A stretch of 64,000 nt of DNA from Albibacterium profundi. GTDB lineage: Bacteria; Bacteroidota; Bacteroidia; Sphingobacteriales; Sphingobacteriaceae. Positions 52,196-60,666 of this stretch are shown here, piece by piece. Within the stretch, counting starts at the first letter, position 1, and the number at the start of each line of letters is the position of its first letter. The position numbers were made by a program, and so were the translations under genes. Location: positions 1,488,001 through 1,552,000 of the forward strand of contig NZ_JBBVGT010000002.1 in assembly GCF_042159835.1 (NCBI RefSeq). The letters run 5' to 3'. Below the pieces are notes generated by a model. The model saw only the letters and a list, made by a program, of their open reading frames with translations, ran no database searches and was not told the origin of the DNA.

Positions 52196-52822
52196 TTACC
52201 TACTGACCTGAAATGTGCCATATTGTCCTTCGTCCTCAAATAGATACGCAAAAACCGGGCGGGGTTCTGCGATAGCAAGGTATTCGCCATCAAAAGGTGT
52301 TCCCAATCGCACCTTTAGGTTGAATAGTCGTTGATGAGGAATAAAATAGTAGTCTGGAAAATACTTTCTTAATAACCCTAAAATAGCCTCCAAGTCTTTT
52401 TCTTTGCCTTCTGCTATTTGTTCCTCCAAAGAAAGTACCGTTGTTCCCACATAGTTGTTTTTATGTTTCACATAGCTTGCATAGTAGATCGTATAATAGT
52501 TAACCAGAAGAGAAATATTAACGTTAAGATGCAGAATATGCTCTAGACTTGCATAATCTTTATTTGCTAAGTGGATTGTAAATGAGTAGTTTGGGACAGG
52601 GTGCTCATGATTTGTTGAAATAAAGTATCCTTTGAGTTTTTTTGTAAGTTCAAGTTCAAAATTCTTTACCTTTGAAGGTAAGGGGTGTTTCTGCGCTATT
52701 AGCTCGTTTAAATGTTTAAAGCCGGGATATTGTATGTTCGTCAGATTAAATCCTACCGGATAATATCGATAAACTGCCTGAATTAAACAATAACTTGGGT
52801 CTTTGTTGTCGATGATAAACAT
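52196..52822 (-). CDS. Hypothetical protein, cytosolic
   Basis: 208 residues on the opposite strand to the array, with no signal peptide or membrane helix. It is rich in Tyr, His and Leu (YFPDYYFIPHQRLFNLKVR). No family was recognised. It could be a cytosolic immunity or accessory protein of the degraded locus, but nothing in the sequence proves it. Both neighbours are non-coding or very short ORFs, and no clear promoter box was found. Confidence 0.55.
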   Translation of the reverse strand: MFIIDNKDPSYCLIQAVYRYYPVGFNLTNIQYPGFKHLNELIAQKHPLPSKVKNFELELTKKLKGYFISTNHEHPVPNYSFTIHLANKDYASLEHILHLNVNISLLVNYYTIYYASYVKHKNNYVGTTVLSLEEQIAEGKEKDLEAILGLLRKYFPDYYFIPHQRLFNLKVRLGTPFDGEYLAIAEPRPVFAYLFEDEGQYGTFQVSR

Positions 52823-52898
52823 GTGAGGTTGTTAAAATGGTCAATTTATGCAGGCCTTTTGTTAAAGATAATGATTTCAGGAGTTACTTTTAAAAATT

Positions 52899-53024
52899 AT
52901 GATTTATTTTCAGCTTTATGATACATATTATGTAATCTCTTATACGGCAGTTATAGTTGCTTCGGTTTTACTTGTTTTCATTATTATTGGCTTATATTTA
53001 ATAATAAAAAAATATAAGACTTAA
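52899..53024 (+). CDS. Possible 41-residue single-pass membrane peptide
   Basis: An ATG-started frame of 41 codons: MIYFQLYDTYYVISYT, a hydrophobic stretch of about 19 residues (AVIVASVLLVFIIIGLYLII) and a basic tail KKYKT. The topology is that of small toxins or regulatory membrane peptides. It begins 76 bp upstream of, and divergent from, the gene at 52196-52822. It may be chance in A/T-rich DNA. Confidence 0.3.
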   Translation: MIYFQLYDTYYVISYTAVIVASVLLVFIIIGLYLIIKKYKT

Positions 53025-53318
53025 CTCCAAACTACCTCCTTTTAGGTTTTTCAATGCTGCCTTCTTAGTTTCTCCGAAAGGACCCCGTTCAAACAGCCGT
53101 TTGAATACGAGCGTAACGGAGGTGTCAGCCAGCGACCACGGGAACATGTAGAACAAGTCCTGAACAAGACTCGGAAAGAACCCAGATAGATTCAGGATAG
53201 ACCTTTCCCGCATTAGTGTCGCATTTGCAACTTTCGCACACTATAGTCCACCATGATTTGGTAAATATGAAGCGGAGGTCCATATTGGGGTTTTACTAAC
53301 ACTTCAAATTCGATTTTT
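53025..53318. other. Non-coding or decayed stretch
   Basis: About 290 bp in which I see no convincing gene. A 71-codon minus-strand frame (52998-53213) has no recognisable features. Together with the flanking short ORFs this makes a gap of about 700 bp (52823-53526) without an ordinary gene, in keeping with decay. Confidence 0.4.
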
Positions 53319-53498
53319 ATGGCTATTGTAGACAAATATGGTATGGTTTGCGGATTGGTAGGTGAATTGGCGTATCGGGTGGTAAATCGTAAAGGGGTGC
53401 TTCAAACACGGCCCAAGACTCGGAAGCCGTCGGGAAAGACTCTTATTGAAAATAAGCAATTTGCAGACGGTTCGAAGTTGAGCGTCGGCTTTCTCTAA
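53319..53498 (+). pseudogene. Short remnant resembling Bacteroidota repeat-family proteins
   Basis: 59 codons: MAIVDKYGMVCGLVGELAYR and VLQTRPKTRKPSGKT. The pattern VGELxYRVVNxKxVxQTRP resembles the N-terminus of longer proteins (DUF6266-like, about 150-200 residues) that often occur in clusters in Sphingobacteriaceae. Here the frame ends after LSVGFL, so it is probably a truncated copy. The family match is from memory and weak. Confidence 0.35.
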
Positions 53499-53526
53499 TT
53501 CCAAAGAAGCAAATCCGGTCGGTATT

Positions 53527-54168
53527 CTAGGGATGTGGAGATTGTAAGAGCCATTTCCAGGTGGGCAAAATCTGTATATGAACCCCGTCGATGGTTATGT
53601 CTTCTTCCTCTTCAGCGGTGAGAATCAGGCCTTCGGTGACTTGGCAATAGCTCGCAGCTTTGAGCAAACCCTTGATCTCCCGTTGACGGGTATCTGGACT
53701 GGAGAGTGTCCAACTGACCTGTATGGGTAATGCAGTTCCGCCTTCTTCATAGACGATGAAGTCACACTCGCTGGATGGTTCTGTGTAATAGTAAATATTG
53801 TTATTATAGAAGCGTTCCCATCCGGACGCTGCTTGTACCTCATCGAAGAAGAACCGGCACTCGTCTAATGAGTCAGCAGGATGGAGCTCTTTCCACGACT
53901 GGAGTAATAAGTCAAGATTCTGCGAGTTAAATTGGAGACGCTCATCTTCAAAGTTAAAGTAAAGAATGTTCGCTGGTGAAATTTCGTGCTGTTTCCTAAG
54001 CTCGTCCATTGCGAGGAACATAACGGAAGTTTTACCAACACGCCGAGGGCCGATGATCGCTTGAATTTTCTCAAGTTGAAGTGAAATTTCGGTGTGGCGG
54101 GTCCTTAGGTTTTTTGCTAGGTCTCTTTCTTGGTTCTGAACCTATATTTCTTTGATAACTTCCTTCAT
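53527..54168 (-). pseudogene. Decayed AAA_14/DUF4143 ATPase gene
   Basis: Normal members have about 380-480 residues; this frame has 214 codons. Walker A (IIGPRRVGKTS) lies upstream of the longest intact frame, and Walker B is DECRFFFDEVQAASGWERF. Directly after it the sequence jumps to NNIYYYTEPSSECDFIV, the C-terminal DUF4143 part, so the middle (about 200 residues) is deleted. In addition, codon 9 is TAG (54142-54144) in frame with the presumed ATG at 54168. From ATG 54021 a Walker-A-less fragment could still be made. Surely not a functional ATPase. Confidence 0.8.
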
Positions 54169-54210
54169 ATCATAATGAATATACAAACAATCGTTATGAT
54201 AAAGACAATT

Positions 54211-55029
54211 CTACCATCCTTTGATAGCACCGCCTTGGAATTGTTCTTCTGCGGCGGCTTCTACTTCGGGTGATTGATAGGCTTTGACGAAGTTCTTTAC
54301 TTTTTCGGAGTCTTTGTTATCTTGGCGAGAGACGATCAGGTTCACATAGGGTGAATCTTTGTCTTCTACAAAGATACCATCACGATAGGCCGATAGGCCT
54401 ACTTGGGCGGCAAAGGTATTGTTGATGATGGCAACGGTTACGTTTTGATCATCCAGAGCACGGGTTAGTTGCGGTGCCTCGAGCTCCAGTATTTCTAAAT
54501 TTTTTGGGTTGTCGACAATGTCGGCCAATGTAGGTAGTAGGCCAACGCCCTCCTTAAGTTTTATAAGACCGTTGTCTTCCATCAGTAAAAGGGCACGGCC
54601 ACCATTGGTGCGGTCGTTCGGGATGATGATGGTGCTGCCGCCTTTTAACTCATCAAGGCTTTTAATTTTTTTGGAATAACCCGCAAGTGGATAAACGAAG
54701 GTGTTCCCTACGATGGCTAGGTTGTAGCCGCGTTGTTCGGCCTGAACATCTAAGTAGGGTTTGTTCTGGAAAGCATTGGCATCAATGTCTCCTTGCTGAA
54801 GGGCTTCGTTGGGCATAACATAATCGTTGAACTGCACGAGCTCTACCTCTAAGCCGTATTGTTCTTTGGCTACTTCCTTAGCTACTTTAGCAATTTCATA
54901 TTCCGGGCCGCTCTGAACACCTACACGGATGTGGTTAGGATCGTCCGGAGCGCTGTTTCCACCGCAGCTCAGTAGGCCGATGGTAGTAAATAGTATGATG
55001 ATGACTGATGTAAAAGCTTGTGTTTTCAT
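54211..55029 (-). CDS. metQ: Methionine ABC transporter substrate-binding lipoprotein
   Basis: 272 residues from ATG 55029. A lipoprotein signal peptide with Cys22 in GLLSCGGN anchors it in the membrane; the rest is the NlpA/MetQ fold (IRVGVQSGPEYEIAKVAKEVA, DANAFQNKPYLD, IIPNDRTNGGRALLLMED). It delivers D/L-methionine to MetNI. The open frame to 55260 overlaps the divergent phosphoesterase gene and is not family-like. It is separated from metI-metN by that gene, so it is transcribed on its own. Confidence 0.94.
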   Translation of the reverse strand: MKTQAFTSVIIILFTTIGLLSCGGNSAPDDPNHIRVGVQSGPEYEIAKVAKEVAKEQYGLEVELVQFNDYVMPNEALQQGDIDANAFQNKPYLDVQAEQRGYNLAIVGNTFVYPLAGYSKKIKSLDELKGGSTIIIPNDRTNGGRALLLMEDNGLIKLKEGVGLLPTLADIVDNPKNLEILELEAPQLTRALDDQNVTVAIINNTFAAQVGLSAYRDGIFVEDKDSPYVNLIVSRQDNKDSEKVKNFVKAYQSPEVEAAAEEQFQGGAIKGW

Positions 55030-55051
55030 GATGCAAGTATAAAATATGGTG

Positions 55052-55059
55052 CAAATATA
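55052..55059 (-). promoter_or_regulatory. -7 promoter element (TATATTTG) of metQ
   Basis: A full TAnnTTTG match on the minus strand, 22 bp before the metQ ATG, which supports separate transcription of metQ. Confidence 0.5.
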
Positions 55060-55248
55060 AAATAATACGGGTAGGGATTCTAGTGACCTATGTTTAAGTT
55101 GTTCCTTAACATTCCCGTAATAATAAGGAGATATAGCGATGCTACTTTTGTCTGGCAGGCGAATTGGGGATGAGGAATAAGTTGTAAGCTTTTTTTGAGC
55201 AAAAAGAACTATATTCGAAATAAGAAGAAACATAACAAAAATAAATCC

Positions 55249-56814
55249 ATGAAAAAACACATTACCATTTGTACAATCGGTCTTTTATTTATCTCATTAA
55301 GCTCATTTGCGCAAGATGTAGCGAAGGGGGTTGTTTTTGAAGATTTAAATAAGAATGGAGTTAAAGAACGAAGAGAAAAAGGCATTGCCGGGGTTTCGGT
55401 AACGAATGGGGTTCAGGTGGTTCAAACGGATCACAAAGGAAGGTATGAGTTGCCCGTTGGCAATGATCATATCATTTCGGTGATTAAACCAGCAGATTAT
55501 ACTGTTCCTGTAAATGAAGATCAGCTCCCGCAGTTTTTTTATATCCATAAGCCTCAGGGATCACCGGAATTGGAATATGCAGGTGTAGCGCCGACGGGCG
55601 ATCTGCCGAAGTCGGTCGACTTCCCTCTGGTGAAGGACGAGGTGGGAGAAGATTTTAAAATGATCTTGTTTGGGGACCCTCAGGTGTATACCGAAGAAGA
55701 GGTCGCTTTTTATAAGAGTGTGGTCGTGAAAGAGCTGCAAGGTGTTGAAGGTTATGAATTTGGTATGAGTCTGGGTGACCTCGTTGGTAACCGCCCGGAT
55801 TTGTTTAACCCGTATATTGCGGCAACGAAAGAGATGGCTACCCCTTGGTATAATGTAATGGGTAACCATGATATTAATTTCGATGTAGAAGTGGATTCGC
55901 TTTCTGATGAATCGTATGAAGCGCATTTCGGTCCGGCTAACTATGCTTTTAATTATGGCAAGGTGCACTTTATCGTCTTGGATGATATTATTTATCCAGA
56001 TCCAAGAGATGGGAAAGGCTATTGGGGTGGTTTGAATGAAGGGCAATTGGCGTTTATTGAAAATGATCTGCGCTTTGTGCCAAAAGACCACCTGATCGTA
56101 TTGGCTTTCCATATCCCAATCTCCAATGCCAACGGTTTTAATCCGGAATCTCGTGAGCGTTTGTTTGCATTGTTAAAAGATTTTCCGCATACGCTGTCTC
56201 TATCAGCACATACGCATAGGCAGTCGCATTTCTTTATGGGTGAGGACTTGGGCTGGCAACAGAAAGAGCCACATCACCATTTTAATGCGGGAACCATGTC
56301 GGGTAACTGGTATAGCGGGCGACTGAATGAAGACGGGGTGCCGGTTTCAATGATGTCTGATGGAACGCCGAAGGGTTATGGATTCATTAATTTTGACGGA
56401 AATGAATATGTGATTGATTATAAGGTAGTGGGTGAACCGGCTGAGCATCAGATCGGAATTTATTCGCCGAAAGTTACGGCTGCCGGGATTAAAGGGTCGA
56501 TCAGTATTTATGCTAACTTCTACATGGGTGGAAAGGATGATGAGGTGATGATACGTGTGGGTGAGGGTGACTGGAAACGGATGAATCGGGTAGAGGAGTA
56601 TGACCCAACTTTTATTGCTGAACGGGTGTTATGGGATTTGACGGAAGATGTTATTGAAGGAAGGAAGCCTGGAAACCCAAGTATCAGTAATCACCTTTGG
56701 AAGTATAACCTTGCTAACAGTAAGCTGGAAAAAGGGATCTACCCCATTGAGGTGAAAGCGACTGATATGTTTGGAAGAACCTTTACGGAGAAAAGTTCGA
56801 TCCGAGTGGAATAA
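55249..56814 (+). CDS. Secreted calcineurin-like metallophosphoesterase
   Basis: 521 residues from ATG 55249. Signal peptide about 1-21 (ending SFAQ), an N-terminal SdrD-B/MetallophosN beta domain (about 22-110: GVVFEDLNKNGVKERREKGI, HKGRYELPV), the catalytic domain with FGDPQVY, SLGDLVGN, VMGNHDIN, LAFHIPIS and SAHTHRQSHF, and a MetallophosC domain to the end. It acts in the periplasm or outside; the substrate is unknown. It lies against the direction of metQ and metIN and divides them. Its stop is 12 bp from the metI stop. Confidence 0.92.
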   Translation: MKKHITICTIGLLFISLSSFAQDVAKGVVFEDLNKNGVKERREKGIAGVSVTNGVQVVQTDHKGRYELPVGNDHIISVIKPADYTVPVNEDQLPQFFYIHKPQGSPELEYAGVAPTGDLPKSVDFPLVKDEVGEDFKMILFGDPQVYTEEEVAFYKSVVVKELQGVEGYEFGMSLGDLVGNRPDLFNPYIAATKEMATPWYNVMGNHDINFDVEVDSLSDESYEAHFGPANYAFNYGKVHFIVLDDIIYPDPRDGKGYWGGLNEGQLAFIENDLRFVPKDHLIVLAFHIPISNANGFNPESRERLFALLKDFPHTLSLSAHTHRQSHFFMGEDLGWQQKEPHHHFNAGTMSGNWYSGRLNEDGVPVSMMSDGTPKGYGFINFDGNEYVIDYKVVGEPAEHQIGIYSPKVTAAGIKGSISIYANFYMGGKDDEVMIRVGEGDWKRMNRVEEYDPTFIAERVLWDLTEDVIEGRKPGNPSISNHLWKYNLANSKLEKGIYPIEVKATDMFGRTFTEKSSIRVE

Positions 56815-56826
56815 AAGTGAAGATGA

Positions 56827-57480
56827 TTATCGATGGTCGAAGTGTTTGGATAGTTTATCACCAATAAACTGGATGATGAATACTAAAACGACCAATGCTA
56901 CCAGTACGGTATTCATGATGACAACATCATAACCAACATAACCGTATTGGTAGCCTATTTGTCCGAGGCCACCAGCGCCTACGGCACCGCCCATGGCTGA
57001 ATAACCCACCAGTGCAATCAGCGATATGCTAGCTGAATTGATGATAGAAGGGAGCGCTTCGGGCAACAGTACTTTGCGTACAATTTGCATAGGGGTAGCG
57101 CCCATTGATCGTGCGGCCTCGACTAATCCGTTGGGTACCTCGATCAAGCTGTTTTCAACCATCCGGGCAATAAATGGCGCAATGCCAATACTTAAAGGTA
57201 CGAGTGCGGCTTGGACACCAATGGAGGTTCCTACCACCATTCGGGTAAAGGGAATCATCCAAACAATGAGGATGATAAAGGGGATGGCGCGAAAAATATT
57301 GACGATGGTGGAGATGGTATGATTGAATTTCTGGCTTTCGAGGATCTGACCGCGCCGGGTGAGAAAAAGCAGAATGCCGGTCGGCAAGCCCATAGCAAAG
57401 CCGAAAAAACCGGATACAAAGGTCATAACAATGGTTTCCCACGTGCCTTCTAAAAGTAAATATATCATGGATTCAGACAT
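56827..57480 (-). CDS. metI: Methionine ABC transporter permease
   Basis: 217 residues with five membrane helices and the EAA loop (AARSMGATPMQIVRKVLLPEALP) that contacts the ATPase. Overlaps metN by 8 bp. It forms the inner-membrane channel of the MetNIQ importer. Confidence 0.95.
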   Translation of the reverse strand: MSESMIYLLLEGTWETIVMTFVSGFFGFAMGLPTGILLFLTRRGQILESQKFNHTISTIVNIFRAIPFIILIVWMIPFTRMVVGTSIGVQAALVPLSIGIAPFIARMVENSLIEVPNGLVEAARSMGATPMQIVRKVLLPEALPSIINSASISLIALVGYSAMGGAVGAGGLGQIGYQYGYVGYDVVIMNTVLVALVVLVFIIQFIGDKLSKHFDHR

Positions 57481-58504
57481 AGCCTAATACCTCCACTTGA
57501 ATGTGTTTGCTCTCATAATAGTTGATAGCTTTTTCAATGTTTTCCGGTGTCCCGCTTACTTCGACGACCATGGCGCCGAACTTAACATCACCAGCATACT
57601 CAATCTGTGCGAAGACAATGTTATTGTCTAACTGGAACGCCCGGCTGACTTCTGACATAACGGGGTCGTCGACTGAGTCGCCTGTAAATTCCAGTTTTAA
57701 CAGCGGTTTAGTGCCCTGATAAGCGGGATCATCCAGTTTCTCTTGGTATTCCTTGGGGATGTTGACTTTCAGTGTCGATGATATAAACTGTTTGGTTAAT
57801 GCTGACTTCGGGTGGGCAAAGATATCGCTAACGGTACCTTGTTCGATAAGTTTGCCATTGCTGATGACCGCTACTTCATCGCAGATGCTTTTTACAACAT
57901 CCATTTCGTGTGTGATGAGAAGGATAGTGATGCCGAACTGCTGGTTGATGTCTTTTAAAAGCTGAAGAATGGATTCGGTGGTTGCTGGGTCGAGCGCACT
58001 AGTTGCTTCGTCACAAAGAAGCACGCGTGGTTTGCTCGCCAAGGTTCTGGCAATGGCTACCCGCTGCTTTTGTCCGCCGGACAGATTGGCCGGATACTCG
58101 TCTTGTTTGTCTTCAAGGCCCACAAGTTTGAGTAAGTCGCCTACCTGTTCTCTGATTTCAGCTTTCGGGCGGTTGTCCAACTCTAAAGGGAATGCGATAT
58201 TTTCGAATACAGTCCGCGAAGAAAGTAGATTAAAATGTTGAAAGATCATGCCGATCTGTCGACGCTCTTTAGCCAACCTGGAGGAAGAAAGCTTCATCAG
58301 GTCGATGCCATTGACTTTTACTTCGCCGGAATCGGGTCTTTCGAGCAGATTTACGCAGCGGATTAAGGTGCTCTTTCCAGCTCCTGAAGCACCGATGACG
58401 CCAAATACTTTACCTTGGGGAACTTCAAGGCTGACTCCATCAAGAGCCGTGATGACATGCCGTTTCTGATGAAATTGTTTACTTATATTTTCGAGCTTGA
58501 TCAT
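57473..58504 (-). CDS. metN: Methionine ABC transporter ATP-binding protein
   Basis: 343 residues from ATG 58504. Walker A GASGAGKSTLIRC, signature NLSGGQKQRVAIAR, Walker B VLLCDEATSALDP, switch His in ITHEMDVV. The C-terminal NIL domain (about 265-343) binds methionine and causes trans-inhibition of transport. metI follows with an 8-bp overlap. A -7 box lies 9 bp before the start. Confidence 0.95.
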   Translation of the reverse strand: MIKLENISKQFHQKRHVITALDGVSLEVPQGKVFGVIGASGAGKSTLIRCVNLLERPDSGEVKVNGIDLMKLSSSRLAKERRQIGMIFQHFNLLSSRTVFENIAFPLELDNRPKAEIREQVGDLLKLVGLEDKQDEYPANLSGGQKQRVAIARTLASKPRVLLCDEATSALDPATTESILQLLKDINQQFGITILLITHEMDVVKSICDEVAVISNGKLIEQGTVSDIFAHPKSALTKQFISSTLKVNIPKEYQEKLDDPAYQGTKPLLKLEFTGDSVDDPVMSEVSRAFQLDNNIVFAQIEYAGDVKFGAMVVEVSGTPENIEKAINYYESKHIQVEVLGYV

Positions 58505-58513
58505 ATCGCGACG

Positions 58514-58521
58514 CAAAAGTA
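58514..58521 (-). promoter_or_regulatory. -7 promoter element (TACTTTTG) of metN-metI
   Basis: A full TAnnTTTG match on the minus strand, only 9 bp before the metN ATG, so the 5' leader would be very short. Confidence 0.5.
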
Positions 58522-58576
58522 AGGAAAATCGGGTACTGTTTTAAAAATTAGTAAATTGCAAAAAATCAGAAAGAGT

Positions 58577-59824
58577 ATGGCATTTTTTAAAGAAGTAGAC
58601 TCGTCTAAAGAGTTCATCGAATTAGAGGATAAATACGGAGCACATAATTATCATCCACTACCGGTTGTGTTGAGTAAAGGCGAGGGTGTCTTTGTATGGG
58701 ATGTGGAAGGTAAAAAATATTATGATTTTCTGTCGGCTTACTCTGCGGTAAATCAAGGTCATTGTCATCCGAAGATTATTGGAGCGATGATGGAACAGGC
58801 AAAAAAGTTGACCTTGACTTCGCGAGCGTTTTTTAACGACAAACTGGGGCCGTATGAGAAGTTTGTTACGGAATACTTTGGCTTCGACAAGGTTTTACCC
58901 ATGAACACGGGCGCAGAGGCGGTGGAAACTGCTTTGAAAATTTGCCGGAAATGGGCCTATGAGAAAAAGAAAATTGAAGAAGGGCAGGCGCAGATTATTG
59001 TGTGTGAGAATAACTTTCATGGTCGCACGACAACGGTCATATCTTTTTCGAACGATGAAAATGCTCGTCAACACTTTGGTCCCTATACGCCAGGATTTAT
59101 AAAAATTCCTTATGATGATATTCATGCTTTGGAAAAGACACTGGAAGAGCAACCGAATGTAGCGGGTTTTCTAGTAGAACCTATCCAAGGTGAGGCGGGC
59201 GTTTATGTACCGACGGAAGGCTATTTGAAACGTGCGAAGGAACTGTGCGAACAGCATAACGTCTTGTTTATTGCTGATGAAGTACAAACGGGCATTGCAA
59301 GGACTGGGAAACGACTGGCGGTAGATCATGAAGATGTGAAGCCGGATGTGTTGATTTTAGGCAAGGCGATTTCCGGTGGCGTTTATCCGGTATCGGCTGT
59401 GTTGGCGAACGACTCGATTATGGAGGTGATTAAGCCAGGACAGCATGGTTCTACTTTTGGGGGGAATCCGGTTGCCGCTGCCGTAGCCGTTGCCGCTCTG
59501 GAGGTTGTTGAAGAAGAGAACTTGGCAAAGAATGCGGAACGCCTGGGTCAGTTGCTGCGGGAGAAACTTAATGATTACATTATCGAAAGTAGCCTGGTGA
59601 GTCTGGTCCGTGGTAAAGGCCTGCTGAATGCTATTGTCATCAACGATACGGAAGAAAGTGATACGGCCTACAATATTTGTCTGGCACTGAGGGATAATGG
59701 TTTGTTAGCTAAGCCAACGCATGGTAATATTATCCGCTTTGCCCCTCCCTTGGTGATTACGGAAGAGCAGCTGTTGGACTGTGCCCGGATCATTGTAGAG
59801 ACCCTGAAGACGTTCGAGAAATAA
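58577..59824 (+). CDS. rocD: Ornithine--oxo-acid aminotransferase
   Basis: A PLP enzyme that converts ornithine and 2-oxoglutarate to glutamate semialdehyde and glutamate. 415 residues from ATG 58577. PLP-site segments: NTGAEAVETALK, NNFHGRTTT, ADEVQTGIARTG and the Schiff-base Lys in LILGKAISGGVYPV. The N-terminal DKYGAHNYHPLPVVLSKGEG is typical of RocD and separates it from acetylornithine aminotransferase. It converges on the sigma gene with 2 bp between the stops. Confidence 0.94.
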   Translation: MAFFKEVDSSKEFIELEDKYGAHNYHPLPVVLSKGEGVFVWDVEGKKYYDFLSAYSAVNQGHCHPKIIGAMMEQAKKLTLTSRAFFNDKLGPYEKFVTEYFGFDKVLPMNTGAEAVETALKICRKWAYEKKKIEEGQAQIIVCENNFHGRTTTVISFSNDENARQHFGPYTPGFIKIPYDDIHALEKTLEEQPNVAGFLVEPIQGEAGVYVPTEGYLKRAKELCEQHNVLFIADEVQTGIARTGKRLAVDHEDVKPDVLILGKAISGGVYPVSAVLANDSIMEVIKPGQHGSTFGGNPVAAAVAVAALEVVEEENLAKNAERLGQLLREKLNDYIIESSLVSLVRGKGLLNAIVINDTEESDTAYNICLALRDNGLLAKPTHGNIIRFAPPLVITEEQLLDCARIIVETLKTFEK

Positions 59825-59826
59825 TA

Positions 59827-60429
59827 TTATACCCGCGCGTTTGCTGTTAAGCTGAGCGACATCTCTTGGGGGTTCATCATTTTTCGCAGGTTATTGATAG
59901 CATAACGCATGCGGCCCAAGGCTGTGTTGATGCTTACGTCGGTGACTTCGGCAATATCGCGAAAGCTCATCTCTCCATAATGACGCATAATCAATACTTC
60001 CTTTTGTGTATCAGGAAGACGATGGATTAACGACCGTAAATCTTGGTATGTTTGTTCTCTTAACAAGCGGTCTTCAATGTTTTCATTATAAAAGTGTAGA
60101 ACGTCGAAGATGTCAAATCCTTCATTGTTAGTGATGATCGGTGTCCGTTTTTCCTTGCGGAAATAGTCGATGACCAGGTTGTGGGCAATGCGAACAACCC
60201 ATGGCAGAAACTTCCCTTCTTCGTTGTACTTCCCTTTTTTTAGGGTCTTGATTACTTTGATAAAGGTGTCCTGAAAAAGATCTTCAGCGAGATGGCTGTC
60301 TTTAACCAATAAAAAGATGGACGTATATATTCTTGCCTTATGACGGTTGATTAATTCCTCTAACCCTTTTTCATTGCCACGGAGGTAAAGGTGGATAAGT
60401 TGTTGATCAGTCTGCGAATGTAGATTCAT
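59827..60429 (-). CDS. ECF-type RNA polymerase sigma factor
   Basis: 200 residues: region 2 (AEDLFQDTFIKVIKTL, FLPWVVRIAHNLVIDYFRK) and region 4 (RLPDTQKEVLIMRHYGEMSFRDIAEV, NTALGRMRYAINNLRK). No anti-sigma gene is adjacent. Sigma factors of this single-gene type are common and highly conserved in Bacteroidota; the regulon is unknown. Confidence 0.93.
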   Translation of the reverse strand: MNLHSQTDQQLIHLYLRGNEKGLEELINRHKARIYTSIFLLVKDSHLAEDLFQDTFIKVIKTLKKGKYNEEGKFLPWVVRIAHNLVIDYFRKEKRTPIITNNEGFDIFDVLHFYNENIEDRLLREQTYQDLRSLIHRLPDTQKEVLIMRHYGEMSFRDIAEVTDVSINTALGRMRYAINNLRKMMNPQEMSLSLTANARV

Positions 60430-60610
60430 ACTACTTATTGTTCTTTTTGTTGTTAAAAAGTAAAATAAAGTAGTAGTCTGTTTCAGTATAGTATCTGTTA
60501 TTAACTCTTTTGCAGCAGAACGGCCAAATCGTTAACAATCCAAAAAAAGACATTTTTTTTAATATAACAAAGAATAATTGTTAAAATAATAGGTTGTGCT
60601 ACATAATAGT

Positions 60611-60618
60611 TATTTTTG
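60611..60618 (+). promoter_or_regulatory. -7 promoter element (TATTTTTG) of uvrA
   Basis: A full TAnnTTTG match, 48 bp before the uvrA ATG. No LexA-type palindrome was recognised next to it. Confidence 0.45.
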
Positions 60619-60666
60619 TAGCAATCGGTCGGCCGACGCTGATCGTTTTCCGAATCAGGTAATTTT

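Noticed and set aside
52998..53213. 71-codon minus-strand frame
   Set aside because: No recognised family, overlaps the 41-codon plus-strand frame, no start signal; treated as chance or decayed sequence.
54142..54144. TAG at codon 9 of the ATPase read as selenocysteine/pyrrolysine or suppressed stop
   Set aside because: No sign of recoding; the same gene also has a large internal deletion, so simple decay is the better explanation.
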